Below, in pieces: positions 8,650 through 16,910 of a stretch of DNA of 64,000 bases. The stretch is from Arcticibacter sp045629565 (GTDB lineage Bacteria; Bacteroidota; Bacteroidia; Sphingobacteriales; Sphingobacteriaceae). Numbering within the stretch: the first letter of the stretch is position 1; each line of letters starts with the position of its first letter. The stretch is from positions 134,228 through 198,227 of the forward strand of contig NZ_JAZQRL010000028.1 of NCBI RefSeq assembly GCF_045629565.1, read 5' to 3'. Below the pieces are notes generated by a model. It saw nothing but the letters and a program-made list of their open reading frames with translations, did not search any database and was not told the origin of the DNA. The position numbers and the translations under genes are program-made.

Positions 8650-9406
8650 GCTTATACTTTTATGTTTAGTAGTACTGTGTTTCGCTTGCAAAGCAAAAAA
8701 GGAAGCGGCACCGGTTCTAACTACAGTGCCGCCAGAGGCAAGCAACAAAACCGAATCTATAAAAGCAATCAGCGAGAACGCATTTGGTTTCAGGACGTTA
8801 TCAGCGAAGGCGAAAATTGATTTTAAGTTAAATAACACGTCTAACGGCGCGAATCTAAACTTGAGGATACGAAACGATGAAGTAATATGGATGTCAATTA
8901 CTGCTATCGCAGGAATAGAAGTTGCCAGAGTGATGGTTACTCCTGACAGCATCAAAGTCTATAATCGGCTTCAAGGTGAATATTTGGCCAAGCCGTTTAG
9001 CTTCATCTCTCGATATTCGGGTCGAAATGTTGACTTCAATACACTGCAAAGCCTGCTCCTTGGAAACACGATAAAAGGCTCGGTCTCCCAGGCTTCTGAG
9101 ATAAATTGGAGCGGCAACCAGACAGTTGTCAAGTCATCTGCAAAAGACCTTATCTATGAACTAATTTTTAACGAGCATTATAAGCTGATCGAAAATCGTC
9201 TGCGCGACTCGAAAGGTCAGCAGCTCAATGGGAAGTATAGCGAGTTTCAGGCAATTAACGGCCAAAACCTTCCATATTCAATAAGTCTGCTATCTAACGC
9301 AGGCAATAAAAACGTCCGGATCGACATTAAATACTCCAGTGTTTCTGTAAATGAACCAGTTGATTTTCCATTCAGTGTACCTAAAAGGTTTACAGTAAAG
9401 GATTAA
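8627..9406 (+). CDS. DUF4292 lipoprotein
   Basis: A 259-residue predicted lipoprotein: basic start, hydrophobic stretch and C21 (VLCFAC) as the likely lipidated cysteine. The rest fits DUF4292, a Bacteroidota family thought to have a LolA/LolB-like half-barrel fold. The core includes LRIRNDEVIWMSITAIAGIE and VTPDSIKVYNRL. By analogy it may carry lipids or lipoproteins in the periplasm, but this has not been shown here. It lies between the TPR gene, with which it overlaps, and the EnvC-like gene, 18 bases downstream. Confidence 0.85.
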   Translation: MKKNISSRLILLCLVVLCFACKAKKEAAPVLTTVPPEASNKTESIKAISENAFGFRTLSAKAKIDFKLNNTSNGANLNLRIRNDEVIWMSITAIAGIEVARVMVTPDSIKVYNRLQGEYLAKPFSFISRYSGRNVDFNTLQSLLLGNTIKGSVSQASEINWSGNQTVVKSSAKDLIYELIFNEHYKLIENRLRDSKGQQLNGKYSEFQAINGQNLPYSISLLSNAGNKNVRIDIKYSSVSVNEPVDFPFSVPKRFTVKD

Positions 9407-9424
9407 TTAAATAGATTTGTGCCC

Positions 9425-10684
9425 ATGAGTCTTACCAGGATTTTTTTAGTCTTTGCTTTCCTTTTCCTTACCGGTTCTGCGTTTGCGCAAAGCAGTGCTG
9501 AGCTGAAGCGCCGTAAAGAAGCACTTACCCGGGAAATTGAGATGCTAAGACGGTCTCAGAATAAGGTGGTGAATAACAAGCGCCTGTCGCTTAAGCAAAT
9601 TAACGCACTGAATGCCCAAATAAGACTAAGGGAGGCAAAGATAAGTACCATAAATTCCGAAGTAAGGTTGCTTGACAACCAAATCTCAGAGAATACGAAT
9701 AACGTACGTTCCCTGCAAAGTCAGTTGGTCAAGCTTAAAAAGGAGTATGCGGCAATGATCCTGTTTGCTTTCAGAAATCAGAGTTCCTATAGCAAGCTGA
9801 TGTTTATTTTTGCGTCAAGTGATTTTAATCAGGCTTACAAGAGGCTCAAATACCTTCAACAGTTTGGGGATTACCGGCGTAAACAAGCAAGGTACATACA
9901 GGAGACGCAGAGGGAACTGGGGCATAAAATCCAGCAACTCGACCATAACAAAAAGGAAAAAAGTTCATTGCTGGAAGATCAGGAGAAAGAAAAAGTTACC
10001 CTGGGGAAAGAAAAGAGCAATCAATCTGTACAGCTAAATAAGCTAAGCAAGCAGGAGAAGCAGCTACGCCAGGAACTCACTCAGAAGCAAAGGGAATCAG
10101 CGAAATTGAACCGGGCAATACAAAATGCGATCAGCAGGGAAATCGAGGCTGAACGTAAAAGAGCAGCGGCAGCGGCGGCGGCGGCGGCGAAAGCAGCGGC
10201 AGCGAAAGGAGATGATACAGAGGCAAAACCAGTGGCAAAGGGCACGAAAGTCTTGTCGGCTACTCCTGAATCCGCTAAGATGACGTCTGACTTCACAGGA
10301 AACCGCGGGAGTTTGCCATGGCCGGTGGCGAACGGAACGATAGTGGAGCGATTTGGCAGGCATTCAATTGGTAACGTATCAACAGAAAATAACGGTGTAA
10401 ATATTCAAACGAACGAAGGTGCAACTGTGCGTGCAATTTTTGGAGGCACAGTAAGCAGTGTCATGAATATGGGCGCATCTACTGCAATCATCATTCGCCA
10501 TGGCGAGTATTTCACCGTATACACCAATTTACGTTCGGTAAGTGTATCGAAGGGACAAAAGGTAACTGTTAAGCAGTCTATCGGATCTGTAGCCACAGAT
10601 CCAACAGATGGTAGCACCGAAGTGCATCTTGAGATTTGGAAAGGAACCACGCCAATGAATCCGGAAGCGTGGTTGGCTAACTAG
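9425..10684 (+). CDS. EnvC-like murein hydrolase activator (degenerate M23 domain)
   Basis: A 419-residue periplasmic protein: signal peptide ending near SAFAQ, then a long coiled coil of charged heptads (about residues 20-245), an alanine-rich linker, and a C-terminal LytM/M23 domain. The zinc-binding residues are mostly lost. The first His/Asp motif reads NGVNIQT and the YxH position reads YTN, leaving only the His of VHLEIW. That is the pattern of EnvC, which activates amidases at the septum instead of cutting peptidoglycan itself. The ATG at 9425 is preferred over a GTG two codons earlier. Confidence 0.87.
   Translation: MSLTRIFLVFAFLFLTGSAFAQSSAELKRRKEALTREIEMLRRSQNKVVNNKRLSLKQINALNAQIRLREAKISTINSEVRLLDNQISENTNNVRSLQSQLVKLKKEYAAMILFAFRNQSSYSKLMFIFASSDFNQAYKRLKYLQQFGDYRRKQARYIQETQRELGHKIQQLDHNKKEKSSLLEDQEKEKVTLGKEKSNQSVQLNKLSKQEKQLRQELTQKQRESAKLNRAIQNAISREIEAERKRAAAAAAAAAKAAAAKGDDTEAKPVAKGTKVLSATPESAKMTSDFTGNRGSLPWPVANGTIVERFGRHSIGNVSTENNGVNIQTNEGATVRAIFGGTVSSVMNMGASTAIIIRHGEYFTVYTNLRSVSVSKGQKVTVKQSIGSVATDPTDGSTEVHLEIWKGTTPMNPEAWLAN
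10163..10204 (+). repeat. GCG/GCA trinucleotide run encoding poly-alanine
   Basis: Nine alanine codons in a row, a lysine codon, then four more alanine codons inside the EnvC-like gene. The run forms the linker between coiled coil and LytM domain. Slippage would change the length in steps of one residue without shifting frame. Confidence 0.8.
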
Positions 10685-10724
10685 CTCACAATAAATTATA
10701 AACAAATGGCGTTTATTTTTATTC

Positions 10725-10732
10725 TATATTTG
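10725..10732 (+). promoter_or_regulatory. -7 promoter element of the tatA pair
   Basis: TATATTTG matches TAnnTTTG exactly and lies 19 bases before the tatA start, in an AT-rich intergenic gap. The -33 box is not clear. A purine-rich stretch (AGGGGAAG) directly precedes the start codon. Confidence 0.5.
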
Positions 10733-10751
10733 TATAATTAATCAGGGGAAG

Positions 10752-11027
10752 ATGTTAAATTCTATATTGTTATTCCTTAACATGGGTACGCCGGAGCTAA
10801 TGCTGATTCTGTTTGCAGTTCTCTTGTTATTTGGAGGTAAGAAATTACCTGAATTAGCGAGAGGCCTGGGAAAAGGCATGAGAGAGTTCAAGGATGCTTC
10901 TGATGGTGTAAAGCGAGAAATACACCGGAATATTAATGCTGTCAATGACGACTTGAGCGTTGATCTGGATACGAAGAAAGCAGCTGAAACAGAACAGCAA
11001 ACAGAAAAACCACATATAAATTCATAA
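10752..11027 (+). CDS. tatA: TatA/TatB-family translocase protein (first copy)
   Basis: A 91-residue membrane protein of the twin-arginine translocase, which forms the pore-like assembly for folded proteins. One hydrophobic helix (PELMLILFAVLLLFGGKKLP) is followed by the FGGKKLPELARGLGKGMREFK hinge and amphipathic helix, then a charged tail longer than in the second copy. It lies just before that second tatA, with 1 base between them. The longer tail could mean a TatB-like role, but TatB is not normally separate in Bacteroidota. No tatC is in the window. Confidence 0.9.
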   Translation: MLNSILLFLNMGTPELMLILFAVLLLFGGKKLPELARGLGKGMREFKDASDGVKREIHRNINAVNDDLSVDLDTKKAAETEQQTEKPHINS

Positions 11028-11028
11028 T

Positions 11029-11223
11029 ATGTTTAGTACATTTTTATTAATCGGATTAGGTGCGCCAGAAATTATTTTAATTGTGGTTGCTATTCTGCTT
11101 CTTTTTGGCGGTAAAAAAATTCCTGAGTTGATGCGCGGATTAGGAAAAGGCGTTAAGGAGTTTAAAGACGCTAAAGACGGTGACGGAGATTCAGTCAAAC
11201 AAAACGACACAAAGACTTACTAA
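11029..11223 (+). CDS. tatA: TatA-family translocase protein (second copy)
   Basis: A 64-residue paralogue of the preceding gene, with the same single helix (APEIILIVVAILLLFGGKKI), hinge and amphipathic segment (PELMRGLGKGVKEFKDAKDG), and a very short tail. This is the minimal TatA form. It is almost certainly co-transcribed with the first copy and ends just before a strong terminator. Confidence 0.92.
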   Translation: MFSTFLLIGLGAPEIILIVVAILLLFGGKKIPELMRGLGKGVKEFKDAKDGDGDSVKQNDTKTY

Positions 11224-11256
11224 GTCTGATTGTAAGATAACCTTTTTATTACTTAG

Positions 11257-11294
11257 CCCCATATTCGGCATTATTTGCTCAATATGGGGTTTTT
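11257..11294 (+). terminator. Intrinsic terminator after the tatA pair
   Basis: CCCCATATT (11257-11265) pairs perfectly with AATATGGGG (11281-11289), and five T follow directly. This is the clearest rho-independent terminator in the window and separates the tat genes from gatA. Confidence 0.85.
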
Positions 11295-11309
11295 CGATTT
11301 AGGAGAATT

Positions 11310-12770
11310 ATGTACCTTCACGGAATGGAACCGTATATTTCCTTGAATATCTTGCATGAAAAGATCAAAGAGGGCAAATTCACTTTAACGACAATAGTAG
11401 AACATTATCTGCAACGGATTGAGGCAGAATCTCACTTAAATGCATTCATCGAGGTATACAAAGACGAGGTACGAAAACTTGCTCCTATCATTAATGAAAA
11501 GATTCTAAATGGTACCGGCGGCAAACTAGCCGGAATGGTTATCGGTATCAAAGACCTTATCTGCTATAAAGATCATGGTGTATCGGCAGGATCCAGGATG
11601 CTTGAGAACTACGTTTCTATTTTTTCAGCCACGGTGGTGGAGCGCCTTTTAGCAGAAGATGCCATTATAATCGGTCGGCTGAATTGTGACGAGTTCGCTA
11701 TGGGTGGTTCTAATGAAAACTCATATTTTGGCCACGTAAAAAATTATGCGGATAATACAAAGGTTTCAGGAGGGTCATCCGGGGGATCTGCGGTAGCTGT
11801 TCAGGCAGGATTGTGTATGGCTGCCTTAGGCACTGACACCGGAGGTTCTGTGAGACAGCCCGCTTCATTCTGTGGCATAATTGGGCTAAAACCCACATAT
11901 GGGAGAGTGTCCAGACACGGTATTGTGGCTTACGCCTCGTCATTCGACCAGGTGGGGCCTCTGACTAAATCGGTCGAAGACGCAGCATTGATCATGGAGA
12001 TCATTGCCGGTCATGATGATTTCGACAGCACATCTTCCACTCTTCCTGTTCCTAAATATAGCCAGGAGCTGTCATTTGAAGGAAAGAAGAGAATTGCTTA
12101 TCTTCCTGAAACCTTACATTCTGAAGGGTTGGACCCCGAGGTTAAGTCATTAACTGAGGCGATGATCGCAAAACTTCAGGAAGAAGGCCACTCAGTTGAA
12201 CCTATCTCTTTCCCTTATCTGGACTATGTGGTGCCGACTTACTACATATTGACTACTGCAGAGTCGTCTTCCAACCTTGCCCGTTATGACGGTGTTCATT
12301 ATGGATTTAGAAGCCCAAATGCGGTAGATCTTGAGTCGACTTATAAAAAGTCTCGTTCTGAGGGCTTTGGAGCCGAAGTTAAACGCAGGATTATGCTCGG
12401 CACCTTTGTTTTGAGTGCAGGACATTATGCTTCTTTTTATGGCAAGGCGCAAAAAGTAAGACGCTTGATCAGGGAAAAGACTGAAGAGATTCTGAGAGAT
12501 CATGACTTTATCCTTTTACCAACATCCCCCGGACCTGCGTTCGGCCTCGGCGAGAAGACAGACGACCCTGTAGTGATGTACTTAGCTGATATTTTCACCG
12601 TACAAGCCTCCCTTGCAGGAATTCCTGCAATCTCGTTACCGATCAGGGATAACTCCGACGGACTTCCTTTGGGTTTGCAGCTGATTGGTAAGCGTTTTGG
12701 GGAGCCTCAGCTTCTTGCTTTCTCCAAATACATGATGAATATGAATATGAATATGGCGGATCAGAAATAG
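11310..12770 (+). CDS. gatA: Asp-tRNA(Asn)/Glu-tRNA(Gln) amidotransferase subunit A
   Basis: Glutaminase subunit that releases ammonia used by GatB to convert mischarged Glu-tRNA(Gln) or Asp-tRNA(Asn). The amidase-signature triad is K81 (GIKDL), S156 (SGGSSGGS) and S180 (DTGGSVRQPA), spaced as in known GatA. The length is 486 residues. AGGAG lies five bases before the ATG at 11310; a second in-frame ATG at 11325 is an alternative. gatB and gatC are not in the window. The C terminus contains a Met-Asn repeat. Confidence 0.95.
   Translation: MYLHGMEPYISLNILHEKIKEGKFTLTTIVEHYLQRIEAESHLNAFIEVYKDEVRKLAPIINEKILNGTGGKLAGMVIGIKDLICYKDHGVSAGSRMLENYVSIFSATVVERLLAEDAIIIGRLNCDEFAMGGSNENSYFGHVKNYADNTKVSGGSSGGSAVAVQAGLCMAALGTDTGGSVRQPASFCGIIGLKPTYGRVSRHGIVAYASSFDQVGPLTKSVEDAALIMEIIAGHDDFDSTSSTLPVPKYSQELSFEGKKRIAYLPETLHSEGLDPEVKSLTEAMIAKLQEEGHSVEPISFPYLDYVVPTYYILTTAESSSNLARYDGVHYGFRSPNAVDLESTYKKSRSEGFGAEVKRRIMLGTFVLSAGHYASFYGKAQKVRRLIREKTEEILRDHDFILLPTSPGPAFGLGEKTDDPVVMYLADIFTVQASLAGIPAISLPIRDNSDGLPLGLQLIGKRFGEPQLLAFSKYMMNMNMNMADQK
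12735..12755 (+). repeat. ATGAAT hexanucleotide tandem repeat in the gatA 3' end
   Basis: Three exact copies of ATGAAT plus a trailing ATG encode alternating Met-Asn near the GatA C terminus. Because the unit is six bases, copy-number change would not break the frame. Confidence 0.8.
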
Positions 12771-12804
12771 CCGCTGGGCTATAACGCCTCTAACAAAAGA
12801 AGTG

Positions 12805-13989
12805 ATGAAGAGAAGAAAAGTGTTGACCGCATTGTTATGGCTTTTAGGCACCTCCACTGTATTCGGAAAACAAACTACAACTTCATTTTCCGATACTTAT
12901 CATGTGACTGTAGGTGCTGATTCAATGATGTATAAGCGCTCGCTTGAATCTATTCAAGACAGGGTTCCGCTTACTTACAATACTGAAGTACAGAAGTTTA
13001 TAGATATATTTATCAACAGGCAAAAGGGCCGTATATCACAGATGCTCGGCTTATCGCAGTATTATTTCCCTATATATAAAAAGGTATTCGAAAACAGAAA
13101 CGTTCCCGAGGAACTAAAATACATATCTGTAATCGAGTCATCACTTAACCCTCAAGCTGTATCACATATGGGCGCTGCCGGCCCATGGCAGTTTCTTTAT
13201 GAAGTAGGCAAACTCTACGGTCTGGAGATTTCAGACCGGGTGGATGAGCGCAAGGATCCGTTCCTTGCTGCGAATGCCGCAGCCTCTCACCTCCTGGAGT
13301 CCTACTATATTTACGATGACTGGCTCCTGGCGATTGCTTCCTACAATTGCGGAAGGAATAATATCAAATGGGCTATGGAGAAAGCGGGAGGAAAAAGTGA
13401 TTATTGGTCAATCAGACAATACCTTCCGACCGAAACCCAAAATTACGTACCGGCTTATATCGCGACGGTTTACATCATGAACCACTATTGGAAGCACAAT
13501 ATTGAACCAGGAGGGACTGACTTGCCTCTGGAAACAGAGAGCATTCCGGTGAGTTCCACCGTCACATTCCGTTCTATTGCTTCGGCAAGTAACTTAACGA
13601 CGGAGGAAATCGCACGATTAAATCCGGCACACTTACAAGGGGCAATTTATGGAAGTGCGGAGCGCCCACAACTACTGGTTTTGCCGGGCAGTCGTAAGCC
13701 GTATCTGGAGCTCGTGAAAGATGTTTTGCATGGAAGACCGGTATCAGATGCAAGACTGCAGGCTGCTAATAATATTTTTTATAAAAGTAGAGGGGCTGCA
13801 GTAAAATCCACCGGTCATACACAAAGTGGAGATCAGGTTATAACGTACCGCGTTCAGCCTGGGGATACGCTTTCTTCGATTGCCGACCAGTTTAAAGGAG
13901 CTACAGAAGAAGAGATTAAAGTAATTAATAAACTCAAAGACTCTTCTTCTGTAAAGACCGGTATGATTCTTAAAATAATCGGAGGCTGA
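12805..13989 (+). CDS. Membrane-bound lytic murein transglycosylase with LysM (MltD-like)
   Basis: Cleaves the glycan strands of peptidoglycan in the periplasm, leaving 1,6-anhydro ends. It has an N-terminal signal peptide, an SLT domain with the catalytic glutamate E111 (VIESSLNPQAVS), then GAAGPWQF and the ASYNCGRNNI motif, and a C-terminal LysM (TYRVQPGDTLSSIADQF) for glycan binding. The ATG at 12805 is preferred over the GTG just before it. The gene converges with the OmpA-family gene, only 8 bases away. Confidence 0.92.
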   Translation: MKRRKVLTALLWLLGTSTVFGKQTTTSFSDTYHVTVGADSMMYKRSLESIQDRVPLTYNTEVQKFIDIFINRQKGRISQMLGLSQYYFPIYKKVFENRNVPEELKYISVIESSLNPQAVSHMGAAGPWQFLYEVGKLYGLEISDRVDERKDPFLAANAAASHLLESYYIYDDWLLAIASYNCGRNNIKWAMEKAGGKSDYWSIRQYLPTETQNYVPAYIATVYIMNHYWKHNIEPGGTDLPLETESIPVSSTVTFRSIASASNLTTEEIARLNPAHLQGAIYGSAERPQLLVLPGSRKPYLELVKDVLHGRPVSDARLQAANNIFYKSRGAAVKSTGHTQSGDQVITYRVQPGDTLSSIADQFKGATEEEIKVINKLKDSSSVKTGMILKIIGG

Positions 13990-13997
13990 TATCAGGA

Positions 13998-14528
13998 TTA
14001 TTTCCCCTGAGAAATCGTGATCTCAACACGTCTATTTTTAGCTCGCCCTTCGGGAGTACTGTTCACTGCAACAGGTTTGGTATCACCTAACCCAGTGGTA
14101 GAAATGGATGCGTCAGATAATCCCATGCTGACAGCAAATGCTTTAACCGAAGCTGCCCTTTTTTCAGAAAGCCATTTATTGTATTCTGCTGTCCCCGTTT
14201 TATCCGTGTGGCCTTCTATAAGCAGTTTCGCGGGGCCTTTTTCCTTTATAACCTCTACTAACTTCTTCAGCTTCTCCTTCGCCGGCTCAGTCAGATAAGA
14301 TGAGTTTGTTGGAAAAAGGATTTCTGAGGCAAAGGTTACTTTAACCCCGCTTTGTACTCTGTCAACCTGTGTACCGGGTAACTTGTTCCGATAGGCGTCA
14401 TATTCAGCGTCATCTGCTACCTGTGCTTGGCTACTTGCAGGTGTCGACACAATAGCCTTTTTACTTTTACAAGAACCTAAGGCTCCTACAGCAGCCAGCG
14501 CCGCTATTACTAGAGTCTTTCTAACCAT
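13998..14528 (-). CDS. OmpA-family peptidoglycan-associated lipoprotein
   Basis: A 176-residue lipoprotein with lipobox ALGSC (C20), a short linker and one OmpA C-terminal domain. The diaminopimelate-binding residues are D109 (EGHTDKTG) and R124 (LSEKRA), and the domain ends RAKNRRVEI. It probably tethers the outer membrane to peptidoglycan, like Pal, though no tol genes are close. It lies 9 bases downstream of the DUF4198 gene and is probably in the same transcript. Confidence 0.92.
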   Translation of the reverse strand: MVRKTLVIAALAAVGALGSCKSKKAIVSTPASSQAQVADDAEYDAYRNKLPGTQVDRVQSGVKVTFASEILFPTNSSYLTEPAKEKLKKLVEVIKEKGPAKLLIEGHTDKTGTAEYNKWLSEKRAASVKAFAVSMGLSDASISTTGLGDTKPVAVNSTPEGRAKNRRVEITISQGK

Positions 14529-14537
14529 GTTTATATA

Positions 14538-15326
14538 TTATTTGTTTAAGAAGCTAAAACTATAAGACGAAAACCACCTGTCGAAATCAGCCGACTTTTC
14601 CGCTGGTAAAATGTTGACCGCTTTGATGAGCCATTCCCCCGCACGGTTAAGCTTTACATAAGCCTTCCCTTCATCGTCTGTTACTTGAGATGATGCAAAT
14701 AGACTGCCGTTAAGCGTTTTCGTAGTAACCGCAACATAGGCCTTCTTCACCGGCTCGCCCTTGGATAGTACCTGAACGGTAATATCTTCACCATACTTCA
14801 TTTTATAGGGATTCTGCGATAACACAATTTCAAAGTCGCCGTCTGTTTTGACCTCATACGCGCTTCCTGAAGCCTTATCGGAAATGACAAGCGTCTTAAG
14901 CGAATAGTGGTTATTCACGGAGAATAACTGCTTCATACCGGCCTTGTCTGCCACGTCAGCAAATCCTTCCTCCGCAAACTGGTTGTTAAGTGAAGTTCTG
15001 GATTTTTGTTCGACACTATTGAAAAGCTCCGCAGCTACGAGATGTAAACCTGAGCTTTTGTATGGCACCATGAGGGATGACTTAACTGCTCCCGCGCTGT
15101 CGATCAGATTTTCAGGTTTGGCACCCCGGTAGATTTTGGCACTCTTTAGTCTGGAATTTTCAACCTTACGATCTTCGCCGATATCAAACTTGCTACCTCT
15201 GTAAAGCTCAACATTGAGATCCTCCTTTTCTTTTAAAGCAAATGTATGCGGTCGAAGATAGTACTCCTGAGCCAGGACAGTTCCTGAGATAAGGGTAGCT
15301 AGGAACATAATATATAGTTGCTTCAT
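14538..15326 (-). CDS. DUF4198-like periplasmic protein
   Basis: A 262-residue exported protein with signal peptide ending at LAQ. The N-terminal part (YYLRPHTFALKEKEDLNVEL) and the C-terminal Ig-like segment (YGEDITVQVLSKGEPVKKAYV, then DDEGKAYVKLNRAGEWLIKA) resemble the DUF4198/NikM-like family. Those proteins are found near metal transporters in many bacteria, but the function here is unknown. The gene is preceded by a good -7 element and followed closely by the OmpA lipoprotein gene. Confidence 0.75.
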   Translation of the reverse strand: MKQLYIMFLATLISGTVLAQEYYLRPHTFALKEKEDLNVELYRGSKFDIGEDRKVENSRLKSAKIYRGAKPENLIDSAGAVKSSLMVPYKSSGLHLVAAELFNSVEQKSRTSLNNQFAEEGFADVADKAGMKQLFSVNNHYSLKTLVISDKASGSAYEVKTDGDFEIVLSQNPYKMKYGEDITVQVLSKGEPVKKAYVAVTTKTLNGSLFASSQVTDDEGKAYVKLNRAGEWLIKAVNILPAEKSADFDRWFSSYSFSFLNK

Positions 15327-15346
15327 TCTAGTATTGTTTAGACATT

Positions 15347-15354
15347 CAAACTTA
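15347..15354 (-). promoter_or_regulatory. -7 element for the DUF4198-OmpA unit
   Basis: TAAGTTTG on the minus strand matches TAnnTTTG. About 20 bases upstream is GTTTC, one mismatch from the -33 TTTG. The expected start of transcription is about 15 bases before the start codon. Confidence 0.45.
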
Positions 15355-15460
15355 CAAGTTTTTGAGGTGGTGTGAAACTTTCAAACAATCAAATGTACGC
15401 TAACAGCACAAATAGATTGGTTGAAGATGTTTTACCAGATAATTTTAAACGCTTTCCAGA

Positions 15461-15468
15461 TATCTTTG
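15461..15468 (+). promoter_or_regulatory. -7 element for the orphan lipoprotein gene
   Basis: TATCTTTG matches TAnnTTTG and sits 12 bases before the ATG at 15481. It supports that start over the in-frame ATG at 15427, which lies upstream of the element. No -33 TTTG was found. Confidence 0.42.
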
Positions 15469-15480
15469 TTAGAGAACTAT

Positions 15481-16281
15481 ATGTATAAGTCTCCCTATAT
15501 TAAGGTCAGATATTTAACCTTCCTCACTTCCATTGCCGCAATGTGCGTCGCTATTTCCTGCAATAACGGGGGAGTGAAAGAAAAACATCCACAGGCAAAA
15601 ATGGGCGCAGCCAAGTCTGTATTTCGGGATGAAAATAGTATTAATAGTTATGCAGATTCAATTAATCTTAATATTTCGCAGTTCGAAAAAAGAGAAAGCC
15701 TGGTCTTTAACGATGCGGAATATTCCTTTTATGTGACCAGATATTCAAGTAATGGTAACCCGGTTCTTTATATTGAGCACGGAGATGGAGAAATGGGATC
15801 GGTTGAAAAGTACTACTATATAGATCATCATCAGTTGCTTCTGATTATAGAAAACGTTTTCAATTCGTACGAGAGTCCACGATACCAATCTCGTAGAGAA
15901 TATTACAGAAATGATGTCTTATTTTACGCGAACTCAAAGTCTGCTGATGATGAAGTGTCATTCAAAGCAGCCAAGCATCAAAAAGCGGAGAGCAAAAAGC
16001 GAAACGTCGGCGAGATTCTCGGGAATCTGGAAAGCGCAATAGAAAACAAGGGTGAATTTGATCTTACATTTGAAGGAATTACAGAGTATCCAAAAGCGCG
16101 ATACATTGTACTTAGCAAGAGGGAGCTTAAGTCCTATCGTGCAGTGATTAGAGTTGAAGATGAAGATGAATTGATAAGGGAACTCGTGACAAATGCTGAA
16201 AAGTATAAAGGTTCTTCCCTAAGTTTCAATTGGAAGATCAAAGATGGTGAGGCAATTTATGAAGGGGTCAAGTCAAGGTAA
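15481..16281 (+). CDS. Lipoprotein of unknown family
   Basis: I do not recognise this family. The ATG at 15481 begins a signal peptide with a good lipobox, VAISC (C27), giving 266 residues. The longer frame starting at 15421 would put 20 extra residues before it. The mature part is charged and mostly soluble, with an N-terminal segment rich in Ser/Asn/Tyr (SYADSINLNISQFEKRESL) and a basic middle (about residues 165-180). It is probably anchored in a membrane facing the periplasm. It lies divergent to the DUF4198 gene, and its stop codon abuts the stop codon of the SprT-like gene. Confidence 0.7.
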   Translation: MYKSPYIKVRYLTFLTSIAAMCVAISCNNGGVKEKHPQAKMGAAKSVFRDENSINSYADSINLNISQFEKRESLVFNDAEYSFYVTRYSSNGNPVLYIEHGDGEMGSVEKYYYIDHHQLLLIIENVFNSYESPRYQSRREYYRNDVLFYANSKSADDEVSFKAAKHQKAESKKRNVGEILGNLESAIENKGEFDLTFEGITEYPKARYIVLSKRELKSYRAVIRVEDEDELIRELVTNAEKYKGSSLSFNWKIKDGEAIYEGVKSR

Positions 16282-16899
16282 TCAACCTGCTTCGAATATC
16301 TGAGCCATTGGATGAAACAGATAAAGGCGCCCGGTAGCCAGCTCAATGCATTTATAACGCTTACGCATTTTTTCAAGCTTTTTGAACCTTCTTCCGTTCT
16401 GGATGGTAAACGTTGTATTACATGGGATATTTTCGATCAACAGTACATTAGCGTCCTTGGAGTCGGGAGAGTTATACAACTGTATTGCTCTAAATAAGCT
16501 AACATCGGTACAGCTAGAAGCAGAAGGATTGGTAAGATAGCTGTTAATCTCCTTTCGGAGATCATCAGGAAAGATGTCCATTGCCAAAAATGGTTCCATC
16601 ATCTTTTTGAAGTTGATCTTCCATTCTTGTCCATGCGGTTTCACGCTACCTTTGTGATCATTCCAGGTTTGCAAGTGTGCAAATTCATGAACCGTAGTTA
16701 TCAGAAACGCATATGGGTTCAAATTATGGTTCACTGAAATACGGTGGTTAAGTCCTTTGTGACGCGGTCTGTAATCACCTAACTTGGAACTGCGCTTGCC
16801 TGCGATCTTAAAATCGCACTTGTAGTCATCTATCCATTTTAAAATGATATGGACGGCTCCCTGAGGGAGATACTCAAACAATTTTTGCGCATTGTCCAT
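16282..16899 (-). CDS. SprT-like zinc metallopeptidase-domain protein
   Basis: A 205-residue protein with an HExxH zinc motif, H71-E72-F73-A74-H75 (TVHEFAHLQTW). Relatives of SprT/Spartan keep this motif; eukaryotic Spartan cuts DNA-protein crosslinks, but the bacterial role is not settled. The C-terminal region is basic and lacks the usual SprT zinc-ribbon cysteines. The gene lies 11 bases after feoB in the same direction and is probably the last gene of that operon. Confidence 0.8.
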   Translation of the reverse strand: MDNAQKLFEYLPQGAVHIILKWIDDYKCDFKIAGKRSSKLGDYRPRHKGLNHRISVNHNLNPYAFLITTVHEFAHLQTWNDHKGSVKPHGQEWKINFKKMMEPFLAMDIFPDDLRKEINSYLTNPSASSCTDVSLFRAIQLYNSPDSKDANVLLIENIPCNTTFTIQNGRRFKKLEKMRKRYKCIELATGRLYLFHPMAQIFEAG

Positions 16900-16910
16900 C
16901 GCTCCCCCTG

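Noticed and set aside
13987..14006. Possible hairpin between the lytic transglycosylase and OmpA-family stops
   Set aside because: The stem is only about five pairs and there is no T tract, so it is not supported as a terminator.
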